Positions 44,038 to 55,914 of a stretch of DNA of 64,000 nucleotides are shown here, one piece after another (the stretch's first letter is position 1; each line of letters begins with the position of its first letter). The translations under genes and the position numbers were made by a program. Under the pieces are notes generated by a model. The model was given only the letters and a program-made list of their open reading frames with translations, had not been told where the DNA came from and searched no databases. The DNA is taken from the NCBI GenBank assembly GCA_023052935.1, contig CM041295.1, positions 107,200,711 to 107,264,710 on the forward strand, given 5' to 3'. Source of the DNA: Piezodorus guildinii. Lineage: Eukaryota > Arthropoda > Insecta > Hemiptera > Pentatomidae.

Positions 44038-44399
44038 TATCCGAAACACTGAGCTACTTAAATAAAATGGTGGAGTTAACAAACATCCTATTCACTTTAA
44101 ACTAATACATTCAATCTTCACCAAAATATATTAATACCAATATAAATATGTATATTTATATATTTATTTATTTTTTCAAACGTCAATGGAAATGTTAAAC
44201 CAAAAAAAAAAAAAAAAAAAATTTGATATATTCAATAGTCATTAATCTAATAAACTCAATAATTTTGATATTGAAATATGAATTCACAGGAGGAAACAAT
44301 TATACTTAGCATCAATTAATTACTATTGAGAAATTGATAATGCTTCAAAACCTAACAAATTTTTAAATAATGAATATCAATATTTGACCGTTCAGAGAT

Positions 44400-44637
44400 T
44401 CAGGAGGAAATTAGTCAGGGTATTGATCAGAAAAATAAAAAACAATGAAATAGTGGAAACTATTTATAGTTTTGCCAATGTTTTGGCCCACATTTTAGGC
44501 CATCTTCAGGGAGATTGAGTGAAGGACGTCACAACAATGACTATTTCATTTTCGTTACATGTGGGCCAAAACAATAGTTTCCACTATTTCACGGTTTTTT
44601 ATTTTTCTGATCGAAAACCAGACTAATTTCCTCCTGA
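44400..44637. mobile_element. Palindromic MITE (TCAGGAGGAAATTAGTC ends)
   Basis: Ends TCAGGAGGAAATTAGTC and GACTAATTTCCTCCTGA are exact inverses; 'AGTGGAAACTATT' and 'AATAGTTTCCACT' pair further in, as do 'TTGGCCCACAT' and 'ATGTGGGCCAA'. The centre holds 'TAGGCCATCTTCAGGGAG'. 238 bp, non-coding, inside an intron of the GILT gene. Confidence 0.8.
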
Positions 44638-44962
44638 TTTTTTAAATAATATTACCTTCAAAGAATTCTATATCTTATTTTGCAACTACATAAAATGTGT
44701 CTTAATTTAATAATTTATAAACATCCCAATGCAGTCCTAGAACTACCTGTTTTAAGCGTTTAATTTTTATTACAATAACAAACTTTTCAGTTAGAAATAC
44801 ATCAAACTATTTTCCATAATAAATGTAGTGAAAAAGCTATTGGCATATCAAAGTTATAATTGAAATTTATTACAACATGGGGATAAAGAAGGATAGATGA
44901 TAACCTTCTAGGATTTAGGAAATAGATACAATTAAATGAAATAGTTATTTTCAAATGATTAC

Positions 44963-45028
44963 CTGTTTAAACTTTAAACAAATTTGCTTCCATAAGTCTT
45001 TTAATATTGCAGCTTGATTATCTCTTTC
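44963..45028 (-). CDS. GILT family protein, C-terminal exon
   Basis: 66 bases, 22 codons, phase 0 at both ends, between an acceptor TTTTGTTCCAG and a donor GTAATC on the minus strand. It encodes ERDNQAAILKDLWKQICLKF and two more residues. The 'Q..A...L...IC' pattern is the usual end of the thioredoxin-like fold of GILT proteins. It follows the exon at 51412 across a 6.4-kb intron filled with a gypsy element and a LINE. A donor after it means at least one more exon downstream. Confidence 0.75.
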
Positions 45029-45625
45029 CTGGAACAAAATAACTCAGCATTACATAAGAAACCTTACAAATTAGAGAGTTGCATTTTTAACCCACTCCCA
45101 GTCCCTACTCAACAACTGTGAGGATACTGGATTAACTTCTCCTATTCAAACCCAATGCCTGAGAGAGCACTGGTGTGCAGCTAAGCAGTTTTACTATCTC
45201 TTTGCTTTCTGCTCATTCAACAAGCCTTCAATGCTGTTTCAGTAAATCTTGATAGGATTTGAGAACCAGCAGCAGCAGGTGATCATTTTAAAATACCTAA
45301 CCCTGTAGAGAAGTTCCAGGCATAAAGTCTTTAGCTTACACACATGAACCACAATTATCCTTGTTATAATTAATATGTATACTTTATCTTTTGTATTAGA
45401 ATTTAATCATTAAGTTATTAAATACAATAATAAAATAAAAGTGTTAATATGTAGATCCTCAGCTCATATTGTGAATATATGTACAATTTTCAAATTATAA
45501 CCAATACATTTATTTAATTTTGCTTTATAGATCTCTAAGAGTACTTTAAATGTTAAATAAACAGTTGAAAATTTAACGGTACTTAAGTATCAAATAAACT
45601 GCAGTAGTGCCGATTGATAAATATG
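45029..45625. other. Intron sequence, nothing recognised
   Basis: Between the GILT C-terminal exon and gypsy element 2. No ORF, no repeat identified. Confidence 0.5.
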
Positions 45626-46085
45626 AAAATAGTTTTAATCCAATCAAAACTTATTTATGCTCTTCCCCAATCTTAGCAATTTATGATAAAGATAAGAGGT
45701 ATACATAGAAACAGAAGCTAGTTACACAGGTATTGGAGTTGAATTTGAAGGAAAATTGCATGCAGTAGCATACTTTTCAAAAAAGCTATCTGAAAAATAG
45801 AAAAAATGGAAATCATTTATATGGAATGTAAAGCAATAAAGGAAGCTAACAAGTATTAGCAGTACTTTTGATTGGAAGATAATTTATTATATGCAGTGAC
45901 CATAAACCTTTGGAAAATCTAGAAAAGATGAAGCTTTGGGTGATTTAATTAATAATTTGTCCCAATTCAATTTTTAAATTTAATTTTTCCCAATTATTTA
46001 TAAAAAAGGAAAAGAAAATGCTCTAGCAGATCTTCTCTCAAGACAACTGGTTTTAAAATTCTTTGAAAATGAAGATTAAATTAAA
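45626..46085 (+). pseudogene. Ty3/gypsy element 2: RNase H remains
   Basis: Readable in shifted frames: 'YLCSSPILAIYDKDKRY', 'GVEFEGKLHAVAYFSKKLSE', 'DHKPLENLEKMK', 'EALGDLINNLSQFNF' and 'KKGKENALADLLSRQLVLKF' (the usual end of RNase H before integrase). Several stops. It is related to element 1 but clearly a different copy, and is interrupted after 'VVKEQSRAD' by an RTE-like LINE. Confidence 0.8.
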
Positions 46086-46099
46086 GTAGTTAAGGAACA

Positions 46100-48503
46100 G
46101 TCTCGTGCAGATCTCATTACCGCGTATGGGGAGCGTCCCACGGGTGGCGGATGTGGGGATGGTCGGTGGAATTTCCTCGGAAGCTCCTCCCAGCCTAAGT
46201 CTTATGGACTCGCTGACCAACAATGAGAGCAGCCCTCCAGGCTCACAAAATACCACAAACAGTCATGGATTCCTCTGGAGGTAAACTAGTCCCCCATTCG
46301 GGTCTCCGGGTGGGGACTGCTTCAAGCGAATCATGGCGCAAGATGAAAATTAGAGATCTAACGATAGGGAACGTTAGAAGTTTAAATACGGCAGGTGGGT
46401 TAAAGTCGGTTGCGAATGAAGTTAAGGGGTACCATTTAGATATTGTTGCATTACAAGAGGTTCACTGGTCAGGGGAGGGTATACTATTTGGATAGAAAAA
46501 GTATACTATTTGGTACGGGAGGAGCGTTAATTATTGTTTAGGTACCGGGTTCCTGATTAGGAATAGTTCCTTTCCCCATTATGGGACGTACAGTTCTTTA
46601 GTGAAAGAATATCGGTTGCTATATTTCAAGGTCATTGGTTTAAAATTGCGTTTATAAACATTCATTCTCCCACCGAAGACAGTGATGATGAAGTAAAATG
46701 TGAATTTTATGATAAACTAGAGTCGGTTTACGATAGAAATAGAAAAACACAGAAGCAAAATAACGTAAGAGAGATGTACTAAGGTATAAACAAATCACAT
46801 AAAAGATTTGAACCCCTGTTGAATGCGGTTAAAGATGCAAATAACAATATAATTGCGGATTCGACTGAGATATTAAATAAATATAAACAACACTTTGACG
46901 GCATTCTAAATACGGAAAATAATAATCTATCTCCTCAATCTGAATATCAGAGCGCTGAACCATGGATAGGCACACCGAGTAAAGAGGAAGTCGAAATGGC
47001 GATAGGAAAATTAAAACGTTATAAAGCTGCAGAAATGATAATATCACGAGTGAATTAATTAAGGCGTGTGGAGCAGCGGGCGTTTCCAAATTACATGTTT
47101 AGTTAAAAAGATCTGGGAAAATGAAAAAATGCCCCAAGAATGGAAAGAATCAATACTTATTCCGATTCACATAAAAGGACCGAGGACGGATTGTAACAAC
47201 TATCGTCGGATCTCTCTTCTTCCAGTATGCTATAAAATATTCTCGTCAATACTAACTAGCCGAATCATGGAATACGCTGAGGAAATTATCGGAGACTACC
47301 AATGTGGTTTTAGGAGGAATCGCTCGACTATTGATCAAATATTTTCCTTATGTCAAATATTAGAGAAAAAATTGGAATACAACGGTGTAGTCCATCAACT
47401 TTTTATCGATTTTAAAAAGGCGTATGATTCAATTCAACCGTCAGAAGCCATATGAGCATCATGATTGAACAGGGAATACCTAAAAAGTTAGTAAACCTAG
47501 TAGAGATGTGTTTGTCGGAAACATTTCATAAAGTTAGAATCGGTCATAATTACTCTGAGAGATTTGAGGTGAGATCTGGTCTGAAACAGGATGACTCCCT
47601 TTCACCTGTTTTGTTTAATATAGCTTTAGAATATGTCATAGAAAAGGTGATGTGTACTGAGAAAGGCTTAAATATGAGTGACAAGATTCCGGTTTTGGGG
47701 TATGCCGATGATTTGGTGCTGCTAGGTGAAGACGCGGAAACCATACAACTAAATACAAGTGTGTTAATAAAAACCGGTAAAGAAATAGGACTCGAATTAA
47801 ATACCGATAAGACGAAATATATGATTAGTAGCAGAAACGGTGGCGATCTTGGTGATATTTATATATCAGGGCATACTTTTGAACTCGTAGAAAAATTCAA
47901 GTATTTAGGTTCAATGATAACAAGAAAATATGAAATCCAGGAAGAAATAAAGTCCCGGTAAAGGTGGGAAATGCATGTTATTATTCGGTTGCTAAGTTAC
48001 TTAGCTCACGGCTTCTATCTAAAAACTTAAAGGTTAGAATTTATAAAACTATTATTCTTCCAACGGTTCTTTACTGATGTGAAACGTGGTCGTTTACTTT
48101 GAGCGATGAACAACGGCTTAAGGTTTTTGAAAATAAGGTACTGCGTAAAATATTTGGTCCGAAGAGAGATGAGGGCACTGGGGAGTTTAGAAGATTGCAC
48201 AACGCGGAATTGCGGAACTTGTATCCTGTGAATATAATCGAGTTAATAGCCTCGCGGAGACTCAAATGGGCGAGTAAAATTGTTGGGCTCGGTGAGGAAC
48301 GGATTCCGAGAAAGTTGGTATTTGCTGATCCAACTGGTAGGCGTCCGAAAGGTAGGCCGAAGCAACGATAGGAGGATTGCGTTAAAGCTGATCTCGGGGG
48401 CTTGGGCTTGACCGGCGAACATTGGACGAATCTGTGCAGGTGAAGTTTGGTGGTATTGGCATCGAACCTTCGGGTTCGGTAAGCCTATTATTATTATTAC
48501 TAA
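46100..48503 (+). mobile_element. RTE-like LINE inserted in gypsy element 2
   Basis: It has a GC-richer 5' region (46110-46340), the start of an endonuclease, an internal deletion and the RT with an (ATT)n tail (48485-48503). Inserted between the RNase H and integrase parts of gypsy element 2, same orientation. Family relatives: 22340-22585, 24965-25215 and 59336-61275. Confidence 0.82.
46340..48480 (+). pseudogene. RTE-like LINE ORF: endonuclease start, RT, C-terminus (broken)
   Basis: The endonuclease start reads 'MKIRDLTIGNVRSLNTAGGL' and 'LDIVALQEVHWSGEG', typical of the RTE-like group; a stop follows at 46493 and most of the endonuclease is lost by 46740. The connector reads 'VREMYYGINKSHKRFEPLLN'. 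RT: 'YRRISLLPVCYKIFSSILTS', 'GFRRNRSTIDQIFSLCQILE', motif A 'FIDFKKAYDSIQ', motif B 'SGLKQDDSLSPVLFN' (Asp for the usual Gly) and motif C 'GYADDLVLLG'. The end 'GRRPKGRPKQR' is followed by a stop. Clearly inactive. Confidence 0.85.
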
Positions 48504-49640
48504 TTGAACAGAATTAGATGAGATAATGAGTGATAAAAATGAAAAGCTTAAAGAAATGAATTTCGCTGCAAATATTTCAAGAAAAAGTAACATTATATAC
48601 AAGAAATTAAGAGGTAGAACTGGAATATTTGTTTCAACTGACTTTGGAAAAAAGATGATTCAACCCGTACATGATTATTATGGCCTGAAGCTTAAATGAA
48701 AAATAAAATAATGCCCATATTCTACTTTAAACAACTGGACTCATTAATCAGTCAATAATGAAAGAATTGTTAAATTGATTGTTTAAAATGATTGTTAAAT
48801 TTGTGTGACAAATAAATAAAGTTCCCTCAGGTAAACCCATTGGTTTGATGCCAAAGCTAGGTCCTGCACGTGATCCATATGAGATCATGTGAATTGATTT
48901 GGTTGGTGGTTTTTAAGAGGAAATGGATCGCCAAAGAGATTTATGCACATCTCGGTCAATCATTTTAGTCGGTACTCATGTATTTCTACCATGAAAGGTC
49001 AGAATGCTGGAGATTTAATAAAACTTATGAATCATATAGCACAGAAAAATACAAACGGTGTCATCCTGGCAGATTAATATACAGCCTTGAATTCAAAAAT
49101 ACTTAAGATATATTTGGATAGCTTGAGAATTAAGTTGATATTCACCTCTATTGCTTGTCCACAATTTAAAGGCCTTAAAGAGAGATTGATACAAACTTTG
49201 GTAAATAGGATCCATTGTAAGATCAATAGCAGTGATAAATGTGCCTGGTCGAGTGTATCAGAAGAGTGTTTGGTAAGACATAATCGGAATATTCACTCTT
49301 CGAAATTATTTGAACCAGTATAGTATATTTCCTTTTTAAAAATAAATCATCAATTTTTCCTGTGGTCACGGATAATAAAGGTAATCATGGCGAAAATAAA
49401 GAACCTTCTCAAAATTCAATTTTTGAGATGAATAAAATTGGAGAGGACAAACACCGAAATACCGAAGAGTGTTTGAATTCAAAGTTGGAGATCAAGTATA
49501 CATTGAGAATGGAAGCAAGCTGAACAGAAGGAAGACAATAAAGTAAGAATCAGACCTTTCAAGATTCTCAAGAGGATATCTTCATCGATGTATAAAGTCA
49601 GTTGTGGAAAAATTAAAAAAAATATACAATTGCTTTTACA
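48504..49640 (+). pseudogene. Ty3/gypsy element 2: integrase remains
   Basis: The in-frame start 'ELDEIMSDKNEKLKEMNFAA', 'LRGRTGIFVSTDFGKKM' and 'VHDYYGL' corresponds to the region of the HHCC finger. The catalytic core is readable in pieces: 'YEIM.IDLVGGF', 'HFSRYSCISTMKGQNAGDLI', 'VILAD*YTALNSKILKIYLD', 'TSIACPQFKGLKERLIQTLV' and 'RHNRNIHSSKLFEPV'. The glutamate of the DDE triad is in 'GLKER'. Many stops. The orientation and position continue the RNase H at 45626-46085. Confidence 0.82.
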
Positions 49641-49680
49641 ACTGAAAACTGACAATTTTCTCTCCCAGAAAAGTCAGCTC

Positions 49681-49692
49681 AGAGAGGGAGGT
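49681..49692 (+). other. Candidate polypurine tract of gypsy element 2
   Basis: AGAGAGGGAGG followed by TGTAAATTCC: a purine run then TG is the usual start of a 3' LTR. No second copy of the following sequence was found to prove an LTR. Confidence 0.35.
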
Positions 49693-49699
49693 GTAAATT

Positions 49700-51411
49700 C
49701 CAGCTGTTTAAGTTGACTTGGAGATTATATTAATAATGAGTAATTTAATTAATCTTAACAGGTATGATGTGTTTTGGTTTATATTTATCTTTTTTATGTT
49801 ATGTTCCTTCTATTAATGTTTTTCTAATATCGTAGTAATACTTACATATTAACAAAATCAGTTACAAAAGAAAGTTAATACAGACATATATAATATTTCA
49901 AATTTCAACTCAATCAAAAAATGAAGCTTTTGATGTTTCACGTTCAATTTGATGTAGGCACACATTGTCTAAACGACACAAAAACTTGATTTTGGTTAAG
50001 TTAAAATCTATCAAATTTAAATGTATTTTTAGCCTGATTCCCCCATCCCCCTTACTGCATCACCGTACTACCACAGCATGTCAACATTATTTTCATAAAA
50101 ATTTTGCATAACTGTAATCATTGATTTAATGTTATAAATCAGGTATAAGCTTGCTCGAGCTTTATTAACTAGGTATTTTAAACTAAATATTACTCTTTTT
50201 TTAATTATTTTTACAGGATGTTTTTTTAATTTTTACTGCATGCTTTTGTACATTTGTGATTTTTACTATACGTTTTTAAATTTTTTATTCGTGTTTTTGC
50301 ATAGTTTGAGGTTTTTACTCGGCGTTTTTTGATTTTTTACTGTATGAAAATCCGATCTGTAGACATCATAAACGCCATAGGAGAGGAATAAAAAAGAGAG
50401 GAGCCTCTATCTCCTTTTAAATCTACTTTAAGTTTACAGCAAACTCTCACCTTTATGTAAGTGTAATCAGACCCACCCATTTACCCATTCCCTGCTATCC
50501 TCAGTAATATTGAAGGAACCAACATAAAGATGCAAAAGAGTTGTCCAAGCAGTTGGAAAAATCAAGGATGACAGATAAGTTATTAATGTCAAGTGCACCC
50601 CAACCATTCAACCATATACTAGGAATGTGGGAGAAGTTCTCCTATATATACACACAGTCAACCATTCTCACTACACCATATACTAGGAACTTTGATTGGT
50701 AGCTTTCCATAAAAAATGTGATTTTATACCTGTTTATTAGTTTTATAATAAAAAAAAAAAATAAAATAAAAAATGGTGTTTATTAGATGTATCTACCTCA
50801 GATACAGTAAAAAAGTAACAAATTTAGAGAAAAGGTGGTAGTTTCAGTGTCGCCTTAAGTGGCAAAGTTATATTTTCCAGGTTAAGGTGGATATTGTTTT
50901 GGTAACTAATTCGTAGCAGAATGAAAATCTTATTTTATTTTTATTTTTTCAAGAAGCCTTCTCGACTACAGATTAAAGGTTGATATTAACCTGTAAGATT
51001 GGAGTCTGTCAGAATTATAAGAGCTAATAATATTTAGTGATAAATGATTGTTAATTTTCATTTAATACAGCATTCTTTCAGAAATACATCAGTAAAATAT
51101 CTTTTATAAAACCAATAAGAAAAAAAAAAAAGATTTTACTCATTAGCTAGTTGTATTTCTTTCCCGTTTTCACTGAATCAAAAAATATCAGTCAATTGAA
51201 GCACTGTTGGGGTTACCTCTCATCAGACAAGAGGGTCAATTTTGTCCAATATCAAAAGACATAGTATAAATAAAAACATAAATCACGTTGATTTTAAGGC
51301 TAACAATGAGTTGAAATTGAAACATTAAGGTTTTTTTATAAGTTAAATATATACATAAGTAGTGAAAGTATGTAAAAAAGTTTTGTATTTCAAGTAGGAA
51401 AAAAAACTTAC
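49700..51411. other. Intron sequence, no gene recognised
   Basis: AT-rich. 'CAGTCAACCATTCTCAC' at 50655 recurs at 18541. It may include a decayed 3' LTR, not provable. Otherwise empty. Confidence 0.4.
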
Positions 51412-51558
51412 ATTATTAAGGAGAACAGTTGGAATAAATGACACTTGAGGTGACAAGGCATTAGTTAAATCACCATTCAATTTAAGGAGTTCATCACCTT
51501 CTTTGCCTTTAGCACATTGTGAGATTGCATTCCAATCAAGATTATATTCCCTGGAACA
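51412..51558 (-). CDS. GILT family protein, middle exon
   Basis: 147 bases, 49 codons, phase 0 at both ends; acceptor ...TTTTGTCATAG, donor GTAAGT. It encodes 'CSREYNLDWNAISQCAKGKE', then 'GDELLKLNGDLTNALSP' and 'QVSFIPTVLLNN'. The Cys-x3-Tyr-x2-Asp-Trp...Cys, G..G..LL, T..L.P and F.PT...N landmarks are those of the GILT thiol reductase domain after the CQHG signature. GILT reduces disulfides of proteins in lysosomes, and insects and crustaceans carry several copies. Neighbouring introns are 2.5 kb and 6.4 kb. Confidence 0.88.
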
Positions 51559-51966
51559 CTATGACAAAATAGTAAGTGAGTTATAAGCAATACCTTGCTG
51601 CTTAGATTGCTAAATGGCAAAATTGAAGTTTAAAAATTAGTTTTTAAAACAAAAATGAAGATATCATATTTCTTTTTCCAAGGTTTAATTATGAATAAAA
51701 AGAAGTTTGTCATTAAAACAAAAAGAACTTTTAGAAAGTAAAAACAATTATGCACATAAAAGAATAATATTTATTATACACTCCATGATTTTTTATAAGA
51801 TAGTAACACTTAGACAGTTCTAAGTAGGACACAACTTAGTTTAAAATTGACATGAATATGAGAGCAATAAATTCTAAAAATACCACCTGAACATAATATG
51901 AGAAAACTTCTATAACCAACAGTTGAGAACGGAAATCTGAATATATACTAATGTATTTAGCAGTCC

Positions 51967-51968
<2 letters not shown>
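51559..51968. other. Intron sequence, nothing recognised
   Basis: AT-rich, no repeat or ORF of note. Confidence 0.5.
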
Positions 51969-52021
<53 letters not shown>

Positions 52022-52045
52022 TTATTTATTTATTTATTTATTAAT
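51969..52045. repeat. (TA)n then (TTTA)n microsatellite
   Basis: TA array grading into TATTTA/TTTA repeats within an intron of the GILT gene. Confidence 0.93.
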
Positions 52046-52098
52046 AATATAACGACTAATGTTTTCAGAGTTATTAAAGTATTAATAAGGGTATTAAT

Positions 52099-52385
52099 GG
52101 GGAGCCCGTGGCTGAGTGGCTGGCGTGCTAGTCTCTCATGCTACAGGTTCTGAGTTCGAATCCCAGTCCCGAATCATTAATAAGGATGTAAAAAAATGGG
52201 GATTCACTCACAGCCTCTCCCCCAGGTATGTGAGACCCGTCAGCCAAAGGGTGGCCACTCACAAAATTAGACGTAGGGAGTGATGACCCTACACTAAAAA
52301 TTGCATCGTGAAACGTGAGTGTAAACTCGCAGGAGTTTACAGTGCGAGACTCAGGGCCTACACGGCCTGTCGCGCCACTGGAAGA
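52099..52385 (+). mobile_element. SINE family 1, intronic copy
   Basis: Head 'GGGGAGCCCGTGGCTGAGTG', B box 'GAGTTCGAATCCC', body as in the other copies and the tail 'GGCCTGTCGCGCCACTGGAA'. Flanks share GTATTAA. A few bases of the middle (the GGCGGG region) are replaced. Sense strand is opposite to the GILT gene. Confidence 0.9.
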
Positions 52386-54092
52386 AGAAGAAAGTATTAA
52401 ATAATAGCTTATTAATAATTTAAAAAAAGATAAATCAATTAAATTAATAAAATCACCAAGTATGTCTGGACAGCTCAGAGGGATGAAAAATACTATAATA
52501 AAGATAAATAAAATTAAGGGAGAGTATTGGTTCTTGTGCCAAACCAATAGCTTTACCCCAATTTAAAAACCGATTGTGTAAATGCACAGTAGGACCAATA
52601 TGTATGTTTATCACCCATTTAATTCCCTACTTTATAATTGTATTTTATTTATTTATTATTATTTTTTTTTTTTTTTTACAAAAAACCAGAGAGATAATGT
52701 ATTTAACTTAAGATTAATGGATTCATTTCCCCTTATTTCATAAATCATGGTTTCTCATCATTCATCTTCAGGCAGATTTGAAGTTGCTATTTAAAATGTA
52801 TTGATAGAATATAATCATGTGCGTGCACTTACTGTACAAGATGAATTCCAGCCTGAGAATTATAGGAAAAAAATAAGATGGATAAAGAAATTCTATTATA
52901 AACTGAATAAACAAAAATAACTCAATTTATATGAGAAAAAAAGTATATTTCTCTTACTTGACTACAAAAAATGCATTCAGAAATCTTAAATTGAGTACAG
53001 AGGAAGTAATAAAACTAAGTTAAAAGTTAATATAAGCTATTAACATGGAACAGTAAGGCAGAATGGATGTCTATTATTCAAGTCCAATTAATAAATAAGT
53101 AATAAATCCAACTGTGAATAATACTCACATTACTTTTGAATGATATACAAAAGACATGACTTTAGAAATTAGCACAACTGGAACAGTATTTGGTTAAATA
53201 TAGACTATGAGTACAAAGAGGTTTCTTTAAAGAAGAAACATGACTATATTTTTCCTATAACACAAATGATCAAGAAATAACAGAAGCATCACATAATACA
53301 AAAAGACTTATTTAATGCAAAAATCAATTAATAGAGAAATCTAGATGAGGAACCTACCATATAACATTAATCAATACAAGCTACCTAAGGTAAGCTAGAA
53401 TAAAATCAATCAAAACATTGTTAATCATTCAGATGAATCTAATTATGGCTGATTCTTAATATTGAAATTTAAGCACTTCTGATACTTCCATTCTTGCAGT
53501 CCTCATGAGGGTAGATAACCTAATACAGATTGATAATAAGCTACATTTAAACAGGAATTAGTCATTTATAGCAACTTTATAGAGGTTAGATAAGCCTATA
53601 GGTGTATTCTGGACCTAGCAGCAGAGCTACCCCCATTCTCTCAATCGTAATAATTTGCTTTATTTTGGTGAAAACTTCAAGTTAAGAAAATATAGGGATA
53701 TTAACAGGTTTTCAAATTAAGAGAATATAGTTGTGTTTTTTCCAAAACATAAAATTTAACTAGTGCTATCGTAAGACTTTAGAAATACTTATCAACCTGA
53801 TACTTCATAGTCATAAGGTGATTTTAATAAAATGTTTAATATAAACTACTTGAGCACAATTTACCACCAAAACTGATAGATACAACTGATACGATTCTTC
53901 AAAATAATTTAAGATAAATAACTAACCCTTACTTTTATGTAGGCTGCAAGAATGGTTGTCTTTAAACAAACATTTATATAACTTTTACAATGGCTTAACA
54001 TCTAACATTCACAAAAGAAAAAAAAAAAAAAACCAAAAAAAAAACCATAAACCAACCTTGTATTGGTTATTAATTCCATTTCTTTACTGTAC
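52386..54092. other. Intron sequence, no gene recognised
   Basis: AT-rich 1.7 kb between the SINE and the signature exon, with a T-tract at 52662-52678. No repeat family recognised. Confidence 0.5.
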
Positions 54093-54266
54093 CTTTCTCC
54101 CACTTTCTTCTGGGTTAAAGTTACCGCCAATCATGCATGTCAAAACTCTAGTTCTTGTTAATTCATTGCTAATTCTTTTTATAACACACGAATGTATTTT
54201 GTTCCCCAAACATTCCTGAGGACCATGCTGGCAACTAAACTCATAGGAGTCATTTGCTATTTCAGT
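54093..54266 (-). CDS. GILT family protein, signature exon
   Basis: 174 bases, 58 codons, phase 0 at both ends; acceptor ...CTTTATTTTAG, donor GTACAG. It contains CQHGPQECLGNKIHSC, an exact fit to the GILT signature CQHGx2ECx2Nx4C (residues 12-27 of the exon), then 'TRVLTCMIGG' and an end 'NPEESGRK' that joins in frame to 'CSREYNLDW' of the next exon, as in the family. With the other two exons this gives 129 residues of a protein usually about 200-260 long. The N-terminal part with the CXXC active site and signal peptide is not found between here and the window end. Family assignment is firm; activity cannot be judged without the CXXC. Confidence 0.93.
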
Positions 54267-54381
54267 CTAAAATAAAGAAAGAGTGTTAAAAACAAGATAA
54301 TGAAGAAAAAAAATTAAAATTAAACTAAATCAGCAAAACGTTAAGAATATTTCTAAATGGCAACACACCAAGAGTAGATAC

Positions 54382-55488
54382 TAGGGTTTGTCAGTTTTTA
54401 AAAATCGATTTTAAAAACCGGTTTTGGGGAGAAAATTATGAAATACAAAAACCGGTTTTTTAGTAGAAAATACCAGTTTTCAATGTATGAATAATACTTT
54501 TAAAAAATTTTGAAAATGACAAATGTACCAGATTAATGAAAATACTGTAGCAAGCGGTTTGGTTCTTGGAATCATATCAGTCGGATATGATTTCAAGAAA
54601 CGGTGTGTTTTGTAAATTGAATGAATTAATTTAGATTTTATATCAGTTTGTCTTCTGGCTTCTTTATGTACAGTTCATAAATTCAGTGTTCAGTTCCACT
54701 GATCGATCTTTGATATAGATGATATTATACAAAATGTTAGTAGGTAACATATTTTAATATTATAAAAATATAAATTTTTATTTATATTTTTTATATCTTT
54801 GTAGTACTAATAGCATAGCAAATAGCTCGTTCATACGAGAGTCATAGCAACAACGAAATTATTGCTTACCACAAAATAATTCTAGAGTTATGAACCTTAT
54901 TTATAAGTTTTATGAAACAATAAAAAATGAAACTATAACTAAATTCAATTGTATGAAGAATAAAGGGCAAACATTTTCTATAGATAAATGTTCTAGTAAA
55001 GGAAATCGAAGATATTTAAATATATTTTCTAATTGTTTTTAATAAGTATCCATCTGTATCTAATAACATTGTTTAAAAAAAAAAATAATCTGGTTATTAT
55101 AAAAATATAAAAATGTATTGTTTTTATTTATTCGAACCCTTTGCTGAATAACTCGTTTCACTATTATAAAAATATTTACATCCTTATTACTGAAAATTAT
55201 GCATTGACAACGAATAATTGTTTTTAAAGTTATTTAATCCTGGTCAACTATTATTTCTTTGTTCTAATAAATTGAAAACAAAAAATGTTACTATCAATAA
55301 AATTGAACAGTAAATAATTTCAGTCAAAAACTGCTTTTAATCACTCTAAATTTTCTTTTAAATCTTTTTATTCGAATCACAGAATATTTGAGCAAAAAAT
55401 TATTTTATAAAAATTCAAAACCGGTTTTCTGGAAAAATTACTATTCAAAAACCGGTTTTCTAAAATGTCGGTTTTTGTTTAAACCCTA
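54382..55488. mobile_element. hAT-type non-autonomous element, 8-bp target duplication
   Basis: A 1,107-bp element with ends TAGGGTTTGTC... and ...AAACCCTA, and an exact octamer duplication GTAGATAC (54374-54381 and 55489-55496). Both subterminal regions hold several copies of AAAACCGGTTTT, likely transposase-binding repeats. No transposase ORF inside. It lies 0.1 kb upstream of the GILT signature exon, in an intron or upstream region. Confidence 0.92.
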
Positions 55489-55496
55489 GTAGATAC

Positions 55497-55914
55497 ATCA
55501 TAAATATGGCACTCTAAAATCTCATTAAAACATTTTCTTGAGCAAAACAATAAAATAAAATTTCATTAAGGTGCATGTAACACATAACTCTCACATACCT
55601 CCATTCTTAAAATCAACTTTCAAAGTTTTAAACAAATTTAAACAAGAATTACATTTAGTTTTCATGGAAACATTTATTAAAGAATTAAAAAGCAATTCTT
55701 ATATAAACAATAGATATTACTATCAACAACAATCACTTGAGTTTATGAACTTTTCATCACTATCCATGATCTACAGATTTGTATTTTTTAAATATTAAGC
55801 TCCCAACATTATACTATACATCTAATCTACTATTAAAATTTATAGAAAAAAAAAAAAATCCTGAAAATTTTTTTCTCATGTTTTCTTCTTTAGTTGATTA
55901 TCAGAGACTTGATT
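55497..55914. other. No gene supported
   Basis: AT-rich. A short minus-strand frame with CxxC (near 55640) was examined as a GILT exon but its phase does not fit. Confidence 0.45.

Noticed and set aside
46053..46256. Minus-strand ORF across the gypsy/LINE junction
   Set aside because: It spans an insertion boundary and is antisense to both elements.
55571..55680. Minus-strand frame with 'KTKCNSCLNLFKTLK' and a GTATGT donor, considered as the missing GILT CXXC exon
   Set aside because: The donor leaves phase 1 and joining to the 54266 exon would give an immediate stop; the surrounding residues do not resemble the GILT active-site region, and upstream acceptors are poor.
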